Shown here in pieces: positions 17,313 through 25,778 of a stretch of DNA of 64,000 bases. The stretch lies in assembly GCA_044220875.1 (NCBI GenBank), contig JBGAQH010000002.1, forward strand, positions 863,410 to 927,409, in the 5' to 3' direction. The notes beneath the pieces were generated by a model. That model saw nothing but the letters and a program-made list of their open reading frames with translations, did not search any database and was not told where the DNA came from. Position 1 is the stretch's first letter. Each line of letters opens with the position of its first letter. The position numbers and the translations under genes are program-made. The DNA is from JAEUIT01 sp044220875 (GTDB taxonomy: Bacteria > Planctomycetota > Phycisphaerae > Phycisphaerales > SM1A02).

Positions 17313-19832
17313 TCACCGCCACTCGTGCTTTGGGTACCGGCGACGAAGTTCGTTGCGGAGCTCGGGGTAGAGCGTCTTCCAGAAGTTCGCGAGATCGCTC
17401 GTGACCTGCAGCGGTCGGTAGTTCGGGCCGAGGATCTCGAGCGTCAGCGGCACGCGGCCGCCGGCGACGGTGGGCGTGCGTTCCTCGTCGTAGAAGTCCT
17501 GGATCTTCGCCCGACCGCGCGGTGAGGCGCCCGGCTGGTACTCGATCCGCATCCTGAAGCCGCGCTTGAGCTGGATGTGCTCGGGGGCCATCTTCCGCAC
17601 GAACTCCTGCTCGTCCCAGGAGAGCGCGTTGCGGAGCGCGTCCATGCAGGGGCGGTCGCGGACCTCGCTCGCCCGCACGCAGCCGCTCGCGATCTCGTGG
17701 CGGATCACGTCGAGCTCGTCGTCGGTGTACGCGATGATCCCCTTCTCCGGGAACCACTGGGCGACCGAACGGACGCGGGCGAGCCACTGCTCGACCGTCT
17801 CGTTCCAGTGCTCGAGCGTGATCGTGCCGTCGTGGATCTTCTCGACGAGCAGCCGTTCCGCGGCGGCCGACGGCTTCGCGGGTCGGGCGGTGGCGGCGAT
17901 CGCGATCGAGTCGAAGCGTTCCTCCTCGATCTCGTCGATCGCCTTCGACGCGGCGTTCCAGCGGAGTTCGACGACGCGCGAGAACCGATCGGGCATCGCC
18001 TCCTCGAGCATGGGGCGATCGATCGGGCTCAGGTTCGAGAGCGTGGCGAGGCGATCGTCGTTGTGGCCGGTCTCGCGGATGTCGAGGGCGAGGAGGAACC
18101 CCTCGTCGTGCACGATCGATTCCTTGTCGATCACGACCTTGCGGCGGCCCTCGATATGGCAGTGCGGCCGCTGGCGATCGGGACGCCACGCGACGTGATC
18201 GGGGAAGCCGACGAGGAGGCAGGCGATGCCGGCGGCGCCGTCGTCCTCGTGCGTCGGGCGCACGCCCTCGCGGTCGGCGACGCGCTGGGCGATGCGGGCG
18301 AGCTGCTCCGCGGCCTGCGAACACTCGCGGGTCGCGATCGGATTGAGGTCGATGCGATGGCGAAGATCGCGGATGCGGCCCGACTCCCAGGCCCGCAGGA
18401 TCCGCTCGCGGGCGAGGACGTCCGAGACCGGGTCACCCCGATCGAGGGCCTCGCGGATCGCGACGGCGCTCGCCTCGATCACGAAGTCCTTCTCGGCCGC
18501 GACCGCCGCGAGGCGCGCGGCCAGCGTCGGGCAGCCGCGGTGGGCGCCTTCGATGAGAACGCGGGCGAGCCGCGGCTCGGCCGGCACGCGGGCCATCGAA
18601 CGACCTAACGCGGTGATCGCGCCGCGCTCGTCGGTCGCTCCGAGCATGCGAAGGCACGCCTCGGCCCGCTTCACCATCTCTTCGGCGGGCGGCTCGAACC
18701 AGGCGAAGTCGGCGTGGCGGGCGATGCCGAGACTTTTCAGGCGGAGCGTCGGATCGGCGAGATCGACGCGGGCGATTTCGGCGTCGGCGAAGGCGCTTCG
18801 GGTGTGATGGTCCTTCTCGGTCCAGAGCCGAATGCAGCGGCCCGGAGCGACGCGGCCTGCGCGGCCGGCGCGCTGGTCGGCGGTCGCGCGGGAGATCGGC
18901 TCGACCCGCAGCGTGTTGAGGCCTCGCTTCGGATCGACGCGGTGGATGCGGGCGGTGCCGCTGTCGATCACCGCGCGGACCCCCTCGATCGTGATCGAGG
19001 TCTCGGCCACGTTCGTCGCGACGATCACCTTCCGCGTGCCGGGTGCCGCCGGCTCGACCGCCCGATCCTGCTCGGCCGGCGGCAGCGATCCGTGGAGCGG
19101 GAAAAGTTCGAAGGTCTCGTCGCGGCGCTTGAGCGTCTGTCGGCACTGTTCGATCGTGCGGTCGATCTCGTAGGCGCCGGGCATGAAGATGAGGACGTCG
19201 CCGGCCGGCTCGACGTCAAGCACGCGATCGAGGGCCTCCGCGGCCATCTCCCAGACGGGCTTCGTCGGCGGGCGGTCGAGGAAGGAGATCGACACCGGGT
19301 AAAGCCGCCCCGACGCCGAGAGCGCGGGAGCGCCGCCGAGATAGCGGGCGACGCGCTCGGCGTCCAACGTGGCGCTCATCACCGCCAGCTTGAGCTCCGG
19401 GCGCAGCGCCTGCATGCGGGTGAGGAGCCCGAGGGCGAGATCGGCGTCGATCGAGCGCTCATGGAACTCGTCGAGGATCACCGCGCCGACGCCCGTGAGT
19501 GCCGGGTCCTCCTGGACGAGGCGAAGAAAGACCCCCTCGGTGACGAAGCGGATGCGGGTCTCCGCCGAGACCCGCGACTCGAAGCGGGTCTGGTAGCCGA
19601 CCAGCTTCCCGATCTCGGTCTTCATCTCGAAGGCGACCCGCCGGGCCGTCATCCGGGCCGCCAGCCGCCGCGGCTCGAGCACGATCACCGTCCCGCGGAC
19701 GTGCGACGAGGCGGCGAGCATCTGCGGCACCTGCGTGGTCTTGCCGCTCCCGGTCGGGGCGGTGAGGACAAAGCGATTCCCGCGCTCGACGGTCGAGAGG
19801 ATCTGGTCGCGAATCGCATTGACCGGCAGCAC
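17313..19832 (-). CDS. hrpB: ATP-dependent DEAH-type helicase HrpB
   Basis: The start chosen is the GTG at 19832, giving 839 residues, the usual HrpB length. The frame stays open another 266 codons upstream, but only through the inverted-repeat element. Motifs: 'APTGSGKTT' (about 25-33), 'DEFHERS' (about 121-127), the 'SATLD' motif and 'QRAGRAGR' (motif VI). The DEFH form of motif II and the long C-terminal region are typical of HrpB rather than HrpA. It is presumed to be an RNA helicase. A TACGCT hexamer ends 7 bases before the GTG, so the mRNA may be nearly leaderless. Related inverted repeats lie on both sides of the gene. Confidence 0.92.
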   Translation of the reverse strand: MLPVNAIRDQILSTVERGNRFVLTAPTGSGKTTQVPQMLAASSHVRGTVIVLEPRRLAARMTARRVAFEMKTEIGKLVGYQTRFESRVSAETRIRFVTEGVFLRLVQEDPALTGVGAVILDEFHERSIDADLALGLLTRMQALRPELKLAVMSATLDAERVARYLGGAPALSASGRLYPVSISFLDRPPTKPVWEMAAEALDRVLDVEPAGDVLIFMPGAYEIDRTIEQCRQTLKRRDETFELFPLHGSLPPAEQDRAVEPAAPGTRKVIVATNVAETSITIEGVRAVIDSGTARIHRVDPKRGLNTLRVEPISRATADQRAGRAGRVAPGRCIRLWTEKDHHTRSAFADAEIARVDLADPTLRLKSLGIARHADFAWFEPPAEEMVKRAEACLRMLGATDERGAITALGRSMARVPAEPRLARVLIEGAHRGCPTLAARLAAVAAEKDFVIEASAVAIREALDRGDPVSDVLARERILRAWESGRIRDLRHRIDLNPIATRECSQAAEQLARIAQRVADREGVRPTHEDDGAAGIACLLVGFPDHVAWRPDRQRPHCHIEGRRKVVIDKESIVHDEGFLLALDIRETGHNDDRLATLSNLSPIDRPMLEEAMPDRFSRVVELRWNAASKAIDEIEEERFDSIAIAATARPAKPSAAAERLLVEKIHDGTITLEHWNETVEQWLARVRSVAQWFPEKGIIAYTDDELDVIRHEIASGCVRASEVRDRPCMDALRNALSWDEQEFVRKMAPEHIQLKRGFRMRIEYQPGASPRGRAKIQDFYDEERTPTVAGGRVPLTLEILGPNYRPLQVTSDLANFWKTLYPELRNELRRRYPKHEWR

Positions 19833-19839
19833 GGGTGGG

Positions 19840-19845
19840 AGCGTA
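19840..19845 (-). promoter_or_regulatory. -10-like hexamer for hrpB (near-leaderless)
   Basis: TACGCT on the minus strand ends 7 bases before the hrpB GTG start (19832); no ribosome-binding sequence fits between them. Confidence 0.4.
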
Positions 19846-19872
19846 GACGACGCCGGGGGAGGGGGTGATGCG

Positions 19873-20125
19873 TTCAACACAGAGGCACAGAGGACACAGA
19901 GGGCCACTGAGAGGTCAAATCGGACCGACTTGGGGCCAGCCATGGAGAACGATGGCGTGCCACGCGCGAGATCGGTCTGCCGCGACCATTCCGAGCGCCT
20001 CCCTCGCTGCCCCGTGGCCTTCGGTGGTGTATGAAGCAAAGGCGAGGCACACCGATCTCTCCCCCATCCGGACCCATTCCCGCCGTCTCTGTGGCCCTCT
20101 GTGTCCTCTGTGCCTCTGTGTTGAA
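19873..20125. repeat. Inverted-repeat element, copy 2 (perfect 35-base arms)
   Basis: Left arm 19873-19907 and right arm 20091-20125 are perfect 35-base reverse complements enclosing 183 bases. The arms start TTCAACACAGAGGCACAGAG and share the CACAGAGG-type unit with copy 1. The element occupies most of the 366-base divergent gap between hrpB and pheA. The interior has no convincing gene; translated arms give an 'NTEAQRTQR'-like peptide that is best seen as an artefact. Its size and ends resemble a MITE or REP-like element. No transposase is nearby. Confidence 0.9.
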
Positions 20126-20186
20126 TCTCCCCCCACTCCCCGCCCGAAACGAGAACCCCCATGGCCGGGACGGGCGATTCCGCCGA

Positions 20187-20192
20187 TAGTCT
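20187..20192 (+). promoter_or_regulatory. -10-like hexamer for pheA (leaderless)
   Basis: TAGTCT ends exactly 6 bases before the pheA ATG, so transcription would start at or next to the A of the start codon. The bases between (TCCTCC) are the opposite of a Shine-Dalgarno sequence. Confidence 0.45.
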
Positions 20193-20198
20193 TCCTCC

Positions 20199-21305
20199 AT
20201 GGCCGCGCCTTCTGATGGAACCAACCCGACGCCCCGCCCCTTGGAGGAGCTTCGCACGCTCATCGACTCGGTCGATGCTCGGCTCGTCGAGCTCATCGCC
20301 GAGCGGGCCCGGATCGTCCAGGAGGTCGGCCTCTCGAAGCGCTCGACCGGCACCTCGGTCTACGTGCCGCACCGCGAGCGCGAGGTCATCGAGCGGGCGG
20401 TCGCCCGCAACCCCGGACCGCTCTCGTCGCGCACGATCGAGGCGGTCTTCCGCGAGATCATGTCGGGGAGCTTCGTCTTGGAGACGCCGCCGCGCATCGG
20501 ATTCCTCGGGCCCGCCGGGAGCTTCAGCCATCTCGCCGCGGTGCGCCACTTCGGTTCGAGCGTCGAACTCCTCGACCTCCACACGATCGAACATGTCTTC
20601 GAGGAGGTCGCCGCCGGCCGCGTCGACCACGGGCTCGTGCCGTACGAGAATTCGATCGGCGGCTCGGTGACCGAAACGTTAGACGCCTTCCAGACGCACG
20701 AGGTGAAGGCCTGCGCCGAAGCTCTCGTCGGCGTGAGCCAGGCGCTCATGGCCAACTGCGCGCCGAACGAGGTCCGGCGGATCGTCTCGAAGCGCGAGGC
20801 GCTCGCCCAGTGCCGCCAGTGGCTCTCGCGGCACTTCCCCGACATCGAGCAGGTCGAGTGCGCGAGCACCTCGGCGGCGGTGCAGGAGGCGGCGACGGCG
20901 CCGGGCACCGCGGCGGTCGGTTCGGCGCTGGCGGGCGAACTCTACGGCGTGCGAATCCTCTTCGAGCGGATCGAGGACAAGCCGGGCAACGTGACGCGGT
21001 TCCTCGTCCTTTCGCGGAGCACGGCGCAGCCGACCGCCAACGACAAGACGACCGTCATGTTCACGACGCAGCACAGGCCCGGCGCCCTCGTCGACGTGCT
21101 GGCCGCGTTCCGCGACGCGAGCGTCAACCTCTCGCACATCGAGAAGCGCCCGAGCCGCCGCGAGAACTGGCAGTACACCTTCTTCATCGACTGCGACGCC
21201 CACGCGACCGCGCCGTCGATGACGACCGCCCTCGCCAGCGCCCGCGCCCACTGCGTCGAACTCAAGGTGCTGGGAAGCTATCCGCGGGCCGAGCGCGTCC
21301 TGTGA
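20199..21305 (+). CDS. pheA: Bifunctional chorismate mutase / prephenate dehydratase (P-protein)
   Basis: This 368-residue enzyme converts chorismate to prephenate and then to phenylpyruvate for phenylalanine synthesis. Three parts are seen: an AroQ-type chorismate mutase (about 15-90), a prephenate dehydratase starting at 'IGFLGPAGSFSHLAA' (about 98) and including 'VPYENSIGG' and 'NVTRFLVL', and a C-terminal ACT domain with 'LSHIEKRPSR' for phenylalanine feedback control. Length and order are standard. It is convergent with the next operon, with only 18 bases between ends. The start-proximal TAGTCT suggests a leaderless mRNA. Confidence 0.95.
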   Translation: MAAPSDGTNPTPRPLEELRTLIDSVDARLVELIAERARIVQEVGLSKRSTGTSVYVPHREREVIERAVARNPGPLSSRTIEAVFREIMSGSFVLETPPRIGFLGPAGSFSHLAAVRHFGSSVELLDLHTIEHVFEEVAAGRVDHGLVPYENSIGGSVTETLDAFQTHEVKACAEALVGVSQALMANCAPNEVRRIVSKREALAQCRQWLSRHFPDIEQVECASTSAAVQEAATAPGTAAVGSALAGELYGVRILFERIEDKPGNVTRFLVLSRSTAQPTANDKTTVMFTTQHRPGALVDVLAAFRDASVNLSHIEKRPSRRENWQYTFFIDCDAHATAPSMTTALASARAHCVELKVLGSYPRAERVL

Positions 21306-21323
21306 GCGCGCCGGAGCGCCGGC

Positions 21324-22040
21324 TCACTTCATCACGTGCTTCCGCAGGTCGTCCATGAAGCGGGTGATCTGTCCCTGCTCCTTGGGCGACGCGGTCTTCT
21401 GCACGTCGCTCTCGTAGAAGTCGAGGAAGCGCGACGCGCCCTTCTCGTTGAGGCCGGGAATGCGCTTCGGGTCGCGCTCGCGGGTCGCGTCCTTCTTCGC
21501 ATCCTCCTTGAAGTGCTTCACGCGATCCGCGTCGGAGTCCTTGCCCACCTCGCCGGTCGCGAGGCGCTCGCCGGTCCTGAGCCACTCGGCGAGCCAGTCG
21601 TCGAGAAACCTGTCGCGCTCGCCCGGCGGAAGGTCGACGTACTTCGCCGCCCCCTCGGCCAAAATGTCCTTCGCGAGAAGCCGGGCGTTCTGCGTGAGCT
21701 GCTCGCGCGTCGGCCCCCTGATTCCGGCGAGGAATCCCGACATGAGCACCGACTCGCTCTGGGCCATGCCGCGGAACCGGTCGGCGAAGTCCATGAGGAA
21801 CTTCATGCGGTCCTTCAGCGGCAGCTTGCTGAAGTCGTCCATCGCGAGATAGCCGAGCACGTTGTCGACGGGCGAGTCGAAGATCGACGGCGGCGGCTGC
21901 CAGCGGACGACGAACCACCAGTATCCGACGCCCCACGCCGCGGCACCCACCGCAAGCACCGCGAGCCCCTTCGCGATCTCGCGCCGGCGCTCGCTGAGGA
22001 ACTCATCGATCGAGTCGCGCACTTCGACGTAGCCCATCAT
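21324..22040 (-). CDS. Membrane-anchored protein of unknown function, coupled to a pseudopilin gene
   Basis: The start is the ATG at 22040 or the adjacent ATG at 22037; both overlap the stop of the upstream pseudopilin gene (ATGATG). The product is about 238 residues with one membrane segment near residues 23-48 and a charged soluble remainder rich in Lys, Arg, Asp and Glu that looks helical. No family is recognised. Its coupling to a pseudopilin suggests a part in the same type II secretion or pilus-like assembly, but this rests on position only. Confidence 0.7.
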   Translation of the reverse strand: MMGYVEVRDSIDEFLSERRREIAKGLAVLAVGAAAWGVGYWWFVVRWQPPPSIFDSPVDNVLGYLAMDDFSKLPLKDRMKFLMDFADRFRGMAQSESVLMSGFLAGIRGPTREQLTQNARLLAKDILAEGAAKYVDLPPGERDRFLDDWLAEWLRTGERLATGEVGKDSDADRVKHFKEDAKKDATRERDPKRIPGLNEKGASRFLDFYESDVQKTASPKEQGQITRFMDDLRKHVMK

Positions 22041-22714
22041 GGTGTGCCTCCACCGCCGCCGGAGCCGGAGGCGTTCTGGTCGAAGAGCACGCGACCGGTG
22101 CGGCCGTCGAAGAAGACGGCGTTCTTCGGATCGCGGTCGCCGTAGACGTGGCGGTCCTGGCTGTCGCAGAGGACCGCGAAGTCCGCGGCCCCCTCGTAGA
22201 AGCGGGTGACGAGCTTCGCCTCGGCGTCGCGGCGGAGCTTCTCGAGCATCGCCGGCCCGAGGCCCGGGCTCATCACGTAGGGCAGCATCGCCTGCTGGAC
22301 CTGAAGCTGGATCTGCGGCGTGTAGCGAATGAGTCCGGGGACGTAGAGGTAGCTCGTGCCGGTCGAGAGCGACCCCTCCTCGTCGAAGTCGGCGGCGCAG
22401 CGCCAGCATTCGCAGTCGCGCTCGACGTAGCCCTTCAGCGTCGCGGGCAAGCCGCCCTCGGGACCGTTCGCCGTGGCGACGGGCAGGAATTCGCACATCG
22501 GAAGGAGATCGCGATTGCCGGTGCGGTAGGTCTCGATCGACACCCAGATCTGCCTGAGGTTGTTCGAGCAGGTCACCGAGCGGGCCTCGGCCTGGAAGGT
22601 CCTGGTCGTGGGAATGATGATCGACATCAGCACGACGATCAGGCCCATCGTGACGAGCAGCTCCGTCAGCGTGAATCCCCGCGCTCGCTGGCCCATCGGT
22701 CCGCCCTCGGTCAT
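22037..22714 (-). CDS. Type II secretion / type IV pilin-like pseudopilin
   Basis: This 225-residue protein begins with a short basic leader and the prepilin processing site 'RARGFTLTELLVTMGL'. Cleavage would occur after Gly and before Phe, with Glu at position 5 of the mature protein, followed by a hydrophobic helix. The remainder has paired cysteines ('CECWRC') and a Gly-rich C-terminus. A good Shine-Dalgarno (AAGGGGG) precedes the ATG, and TATAAC lies about 37 bases upstream. Such stand-alone pseudopilins are common in planctomycetes. Its substrate is unknown. Confidence 0.85.
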   Translation of the reverse strand: MTEGGPMGQRARGFTLTELLVTMGLIVVLMSIIIPTTRTFQAEARSVTCSNNLRQIWVSIETYRTGNRDLLPMCEFLPVATANGPEGGLPATLKGYVERDCECWRCAADFDEEGSLSTGTSYLYVPGLIRYTPQIQLQVQQAMLPYVMSPGLGPAMLEKLRRDAEAKLVTRFYEGAADFAVLCDSQDRHVYGDRDPKNAVFFDGRTGRVLFDQNASGSGGGGGTP

Positions 22715-22806
22715 GCGACCCCCTTGCGTGCGTCACCCTGCATGCGTCGTTATATCGGCGCGGGGGCGGTCCGTTCCAGCGGAAGTGCCGGGTTTCGCCC
22801 GGCGAT

Positions 22807-23739
22807 TCAGATGTCCTCTTCCTCGAACATCGCCTCGACGAAGCGGTCGGGATCGAAGGGCTCGACGTCCTCGGGACGCTCGCCGACGCCGACCAGCTTC
22901 ACCGGCACGTCGAGCGTGTCGCGAATCGCCACCACGATGCCGCCCTTCGCGGTGCCGTCGAGCTTGGCGAGGAAGATCCCCGTGACCTCCGACGACTGCT
23001 TGAAGATCCGGGCCTGCTCGATGGCGTTCTGGCCGCTCGTGGCATCGAGGACCAGGAGCGTCTCGTGGGGAGCGCCGGGGATCTTCTTCTGCACCACCGA
23101 GCGGATCTTGGTGAGCTGCCGCATGAGGTGGTCCTGGGTGTGGAGCCGCCCGGCGGTATCGATGAGAAGGACGTCGACCTTTCGGGCGATCGCCGCGTCG
23201 CAGGCGTCGAAGGCCACCGCCGCCGGGTCGGCGTTCTGGGCTCCCTTCACCAGGTCGACGCCCAGGCGCTCGGCCCAGATGGCCAGTTGCGCCACCGCCC
23301 CGGCGCGGAAGGTGTCGGCCGCCGCGAGCAGGACCGTGCGCCCCTCGTCGCGCAGGCTCTTGGCGATCTTCGCGACGCTCGTCGTCTTGCCCGCGCCGTT
23401 GACGCCGACGACCAGGATGACCGTCGGTCGCTCCGCCGCCGTCGCGATGCGCCGGTCCTCGTCGCTCCATCGGGCCTTGAGCTGGGCCTTCAGGAAGTCG
23501 AGGGCCTCGTCGCCCTTCGCGATCCTCCCGGCGCGGTAGTCCTCGCGCAGCGTGGTGATGATCTCGCGCGTCGCCTTCACGCCGACGTCCGCGGCGATGA
23601 GGCGCCGCTCGATCTCGTCGATGAGCTCCTCGCTGAGCTGCCGCCCGCGCAGCAGGCTGCGAAGCCCGCGACCTAACACTTCGGCCGTCTTCTGGAGCCC
23701 GCGCTTGATCGCGGCGATGGCGGACCTGAAAAGCCCCAT
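22807..23739 (-). CDS. ftsY: Signal recognition particle receptor FtsY
   Basis: The start chosen is the ATG at 23739 ('MGLFRSAIAAIKRG'), giving 310 residues: the NG core without the long acidic A domain of E. coli. GTPase motifs: 'GVNGAGKTT' (about 112-120), 'DTFRAGAV', 'DTAGR', and 'KLDGTAKGG'. FtsY docks SRP-bound ribosomes at the membrane. It directly follows nusB (2 bases) in the order ribH, nusB, ftsY, so it probably belongs to that operon. The short amphipathic N-terminus may provide membrane contact. Confidence 0.95.
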   Translation of the reverse strand: MGLFRSAIAAIKRGLQKTAEVLGRGLRSLLRGRQLSEELIDEIERRLIAADVGVKATREIITTLREDYRAGRIAKGDEALDFLKAQLKARWSDEDRRIATAAERPTVILVVGVNGAGKTTSVAKIAKSLRDEGRTVLLAAADTFRAGAVAQLAIWAERLGVDLVKGAQNADPAAVAFDACDAAIARKVDVLLIDTAGRLHTQDHLMRQLTKIRSVVQKKIPGAPHETLLVLDATSGQNAIEQARIFKQSSEVTGIFLAKLDGTAKGGIVVAIRDTLDVPVKLVGVGERPEDVEPFDPDRFVEAMFEEEDI

Positions 23740-23741
23740 CG

Positions 23742-24176
23742 CTAGCCTTCCCCGCCGCGCATCTTCCACATGCGATCGAGCACCGCGTTCACGAACGCCG
23801 GGCTGCGCTCCCCGCCGAACTCCTTGGCGAGCTCAACGGCCTCGTTGATCGCCATCTTCGCCGGGACCTGGGCCACGATGATCTCGTAGTAGGCGAGCCG
23901 CAGGAGATTGCGGTCAATCGGCGGCTGGCGGTGCGTCGGCCACTCTGGGGCGAGCGGCGCGAAGGCCTGATCGGCCTCGTCGTGGAACTCCCAGGCAAGC
24001 GTCGCGAGATCGAAGCCGCGGGTGTGGTCGTCGGCGGTGCCCGGACTCTCGTCGAGGGTCGCGCGGACGAGCGAGTGGTCGGTGCCCTCGACCATGTCGA
24101 ACTGGAAGAGCGCCTGGAGCGCGCAGCGGCGGATCTCCCGATTGGCGCCGGGCCGGTTGGCCTTGGGCTGGCTCAT
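23742..24176 (-). CDS. nusB: Transcription antitermination factor NusB
   Basis: This 144-residue protein has the NusB opening 'REIRRCALQALFQFDM' and the later 'RNLLRLAYYEI' and 'KMAINEAVELAKEFGG' blocks. It binds boxA RNA with NusE for rRNA antitermination. It overlaps the end of ribH by ATGA (24173-24176), a pairing of ribH and nusB that is common in bacteria, and is followed at 2 bases by ftsY. Confidence 0.95.
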   Translation of the reverse strand: MSQPKANRPGANREIRRCALQALFQFDMVEGTDHSLVRATLDESPGTADDHTRGFDLATLAWEFHDEADQAFAPLAPEWPTHRQPPIDRNLLRLAYYEIIVAQVPAKMAINEAVELAKEFGGERSPAFVNAVLDRMWKMRGGEG

Positions 24177-24688
24177 CGGACCGAGCTCCCGCGAACGTGC
24201 TTGCGCGAGCGGGCGGGCAGCTCCCGCGCCGCATGCACCGCCCCAACGGCCAGCAGCGCGGCGGCCATGGCCTCCTCGCCCTTGTTCCCCTTCGCCCCGC
24301 CGGCGCGGGCCTCGGCCTGTGCGAGGGTCTGGCAGGTGAGGAGGCCGAACGCGGCGGGCTTCCCCGTTTCGATCGCCAGTTCCTGCAGGGCGTTTGCGAC
24401 GCTGTCGCAGATGTAGCGGTCGTGGGTCGTCTCGCCGGTCAGGACGAGGCCGAGGGCGACGACCGCGTCGATGTCTCCGCGACGGATGAGCGCCGCGGCG
24501 ACGACCGGCAGTTCGAAGGCCCCGGGTGCGTCCACGCGAACCAGATCGCCCTCGGCGCCTCCCGCGGACGCGAACGTCCGGGCGGCGGCGTCGGCCAAAC
24601 GGTCGACGATCGCGTCGTGGTAGCGGCTGACCACCACGCCGATCCGAAGACCGCGGGCGTCAGGCTGCATGGGAAGTGGCACTCGCAT
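24173..24688 (-). CDS. ribH: 6,7-dimethyl-8-ribityllumazine synthase
   Basis: This enzyme makes the riboflavin precursor by joining the ribityl-diaminouracil and dihydroxybutanone phosphate. The 171-residue frame begins at 24688; an internal ATG at 24670 ('MQPDARG') is about equally plausible. The core is clear: 'GVVVSRYHDAIVDRL', 'VDAPGAFELPVVA', 'VALGLVLTGETTHDRYI' and 'KPAAFGLLTC'. No FMN riboswitch is seen ahead of it. It heads the ribH-nusB-ftsY unit and is divergent from the UbiA-type gene. Confidence 0.93.
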   Translation of the reverse strand: MRVPLPMQPDARGLRIGVVVSRYHDAIVDRLADAAARTFASAGGAEGDLVRVDAPGAFELPVVAAALIRRGDIDAVVALGLVLTGETTHDRYICDSVANALQELAIETGKPAAFGLLTCQTLAQAEARAGGAKGNKGEEAMAAALLAVGAVHAARELPARSRKHVRGSSVR

Positions 24689-24735
24689 GGAAGGGGGCGG
24701 ATGGTACCGAATGCCGACCGCTCACGCCTTTCCCA

Positions 24736-24741
24736 TACGAT
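24736..24741 (+). promoter_or_regulatory. -10-like hexamer for the UbiA-type gene (leaderless)
   Basis: TACGAT ends exactly 6 bases before the GTG start at 24748, with CCCCGC between, so the transcript would begin at or next to the start codon. Confidence 0.45.
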
Positions 24742-24747
24742 CCCCGC

Positions 24748-25722
24748 GTGCGCCGAACGCTCCTGCGTCTCCTCACGACCGTGCAGCTCACGCGGCTCAC
24801 GATGGCCTACGGGGCCATCGCCGACGTGTGGCTGGTCATTCTGCTGACGCGCGAGGACTCGGCGTTCGCGGACCTTCCGGCGTCGACGCTGCCGCTCTGG
24901 GTGGCGCTGACCGCGGGTCTCATCGTGGCGGTCGGGCTCTTTGCCTTCGGCGCGTCGCTCAACGATGTCCTCGACGCCCGGCATGATCGCGCCTTCAGTC
25001 CCGACCGTCCGATTCCCGCCGGACGCATCCGCCCGCAGCAGGCGGTGATCATCACCAGCATCTGCCTCGCGGCCGCGGCGTTCGGCGCCGCCCTGCTCGG
25101 CACCCCGGCGGTCATCACGTTCGCGTTCGTCGTCCTCGGCATCGTCCTCTACAACGGCTTCGCGAAGCACGTGCCGGCACTCGCATTCGTGACGATCGGC
25201 CTCCTCCACGGCGCCCACATGGCGATTCCGAATCACCGATTCGGCTTCACGCTTCCGATCTGGCTCTCGATGTCGCATGCGATGGCGATCGCTCTCCTCG
25301 TGCATCGCTTCGAGGAGAAGCGACCGGCGATCACGCCGCTGGCCATCGCCGTCACGGGCATGGGTTGGATCTTCTGGTCAGCCACGGTCCTGACCTGGGG
25401 CTGGTGGCACACCGGCGGCTCCTGGCCGCTTGACACGCCGATCTGGCCGGGCGTCCTCTGGCCGATCGCCGCCGTCGCCGGATTCGTGGTGGTGGCGTAC
25501 GCGAAGACCCGGCGCGTCGACGGCCCCGCGGCGAGCGAGAAGCTGCGCCGCTACGGCGCGATGTGGCAGAGCCTCTACACCGTCGCGTGGTTCGCGGCGA
25601 TGGGGCTCTGGAAGCAGGCCCTCATGCTCGGCGGCGTTGCGACCGGCGGCTTCGTGGTGATGACCGCCCTGAAGGAGCTCACGGCCCTTTCGTCGGTGCC
25701 GGTGCGGTATCGAGAAACCTGA
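24748..25722 (+). CDS. UbiA-family prenyltransferase
   Basis: The GTG at 24748 gives 324 residues with about eight hydrophobic segments. The first Asp-rich motif 'NDVLDARHDRAFSPDRPIP' matches the UbiA superfamily, which transfers prenyl groups to aromatic or other acceptors in the membrane. The usual second Asp-rich motif is not evident by eye, so the substrate, and even activity, is uncertain. Menaquinone, heme or archaeal-type lipid pathways cannot be told apart here. It is followed at 56 bases by the lptD-like gene. Confidence 0.8.
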   Translation: MRRTLLRLLTTVQLTRLTMAYGAIADVWLVILLTREDSAFADLPASTLPLWVALTAGLIVAVGLFAFGASLNDVLDARHDRAFSPDRPIPAGRIRPQQAVIITSICLAAAAFGAALLGTPAVITFAFVVLGIVLYNGFAKHVPALAFVTIGLLHGAHMAIPNHRFGFTLPIWLSMSHAMAIALLVHRFEEKRPAITPLAIAVTGMGWIFWSATVLTWGWWHTGGSWPLDTPIWPGVLWPIAAVAGFVVVAYAKTRRVDGPAASEKLRRYGAMWQSLYTVAWFAAMGLWKQALMLGGVATGGFVVMTALKELTALSSVPVRYRET

Positions 25723-25763
25723 CGACCGGCGCGGTGCGGCGGCCCGGGGGCTCCGGGCGAAGG

Positions 25764-25769
25764 TATCCT
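25764..25769 (+). promoter_or_regulatory. -10-like hexamer for the lptD-like gene (near-leaderless)
   Basis: TATCCT ends 9 bases before the ATG at 25779. The same hexamer at the same distance precedes the aminopeptidase gene at 54139. Confidence 0.4.
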
Positions 25770-25778
25770 CCGCTCCGC

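Noticed and set aside
17164..20125. Short 'NTEAQRTQR'-type peptides encoded in the repeat arms
   Set aside because: They appear on both strands because the arms are palindromic; there is no start or ribosome-binding signal.
19833..20630. Upstream extension of the hrpB frame as a coding region
   Set aside because: It runs through the inverted-repeat element and antisense to pheA; HrpB homology begins at the GTG at 19832.
24689..24747. FMN riboswitch upstream of ribH
   Set aside because: The divergent gap is under 60 bases and has none of the conserved RFN elements.
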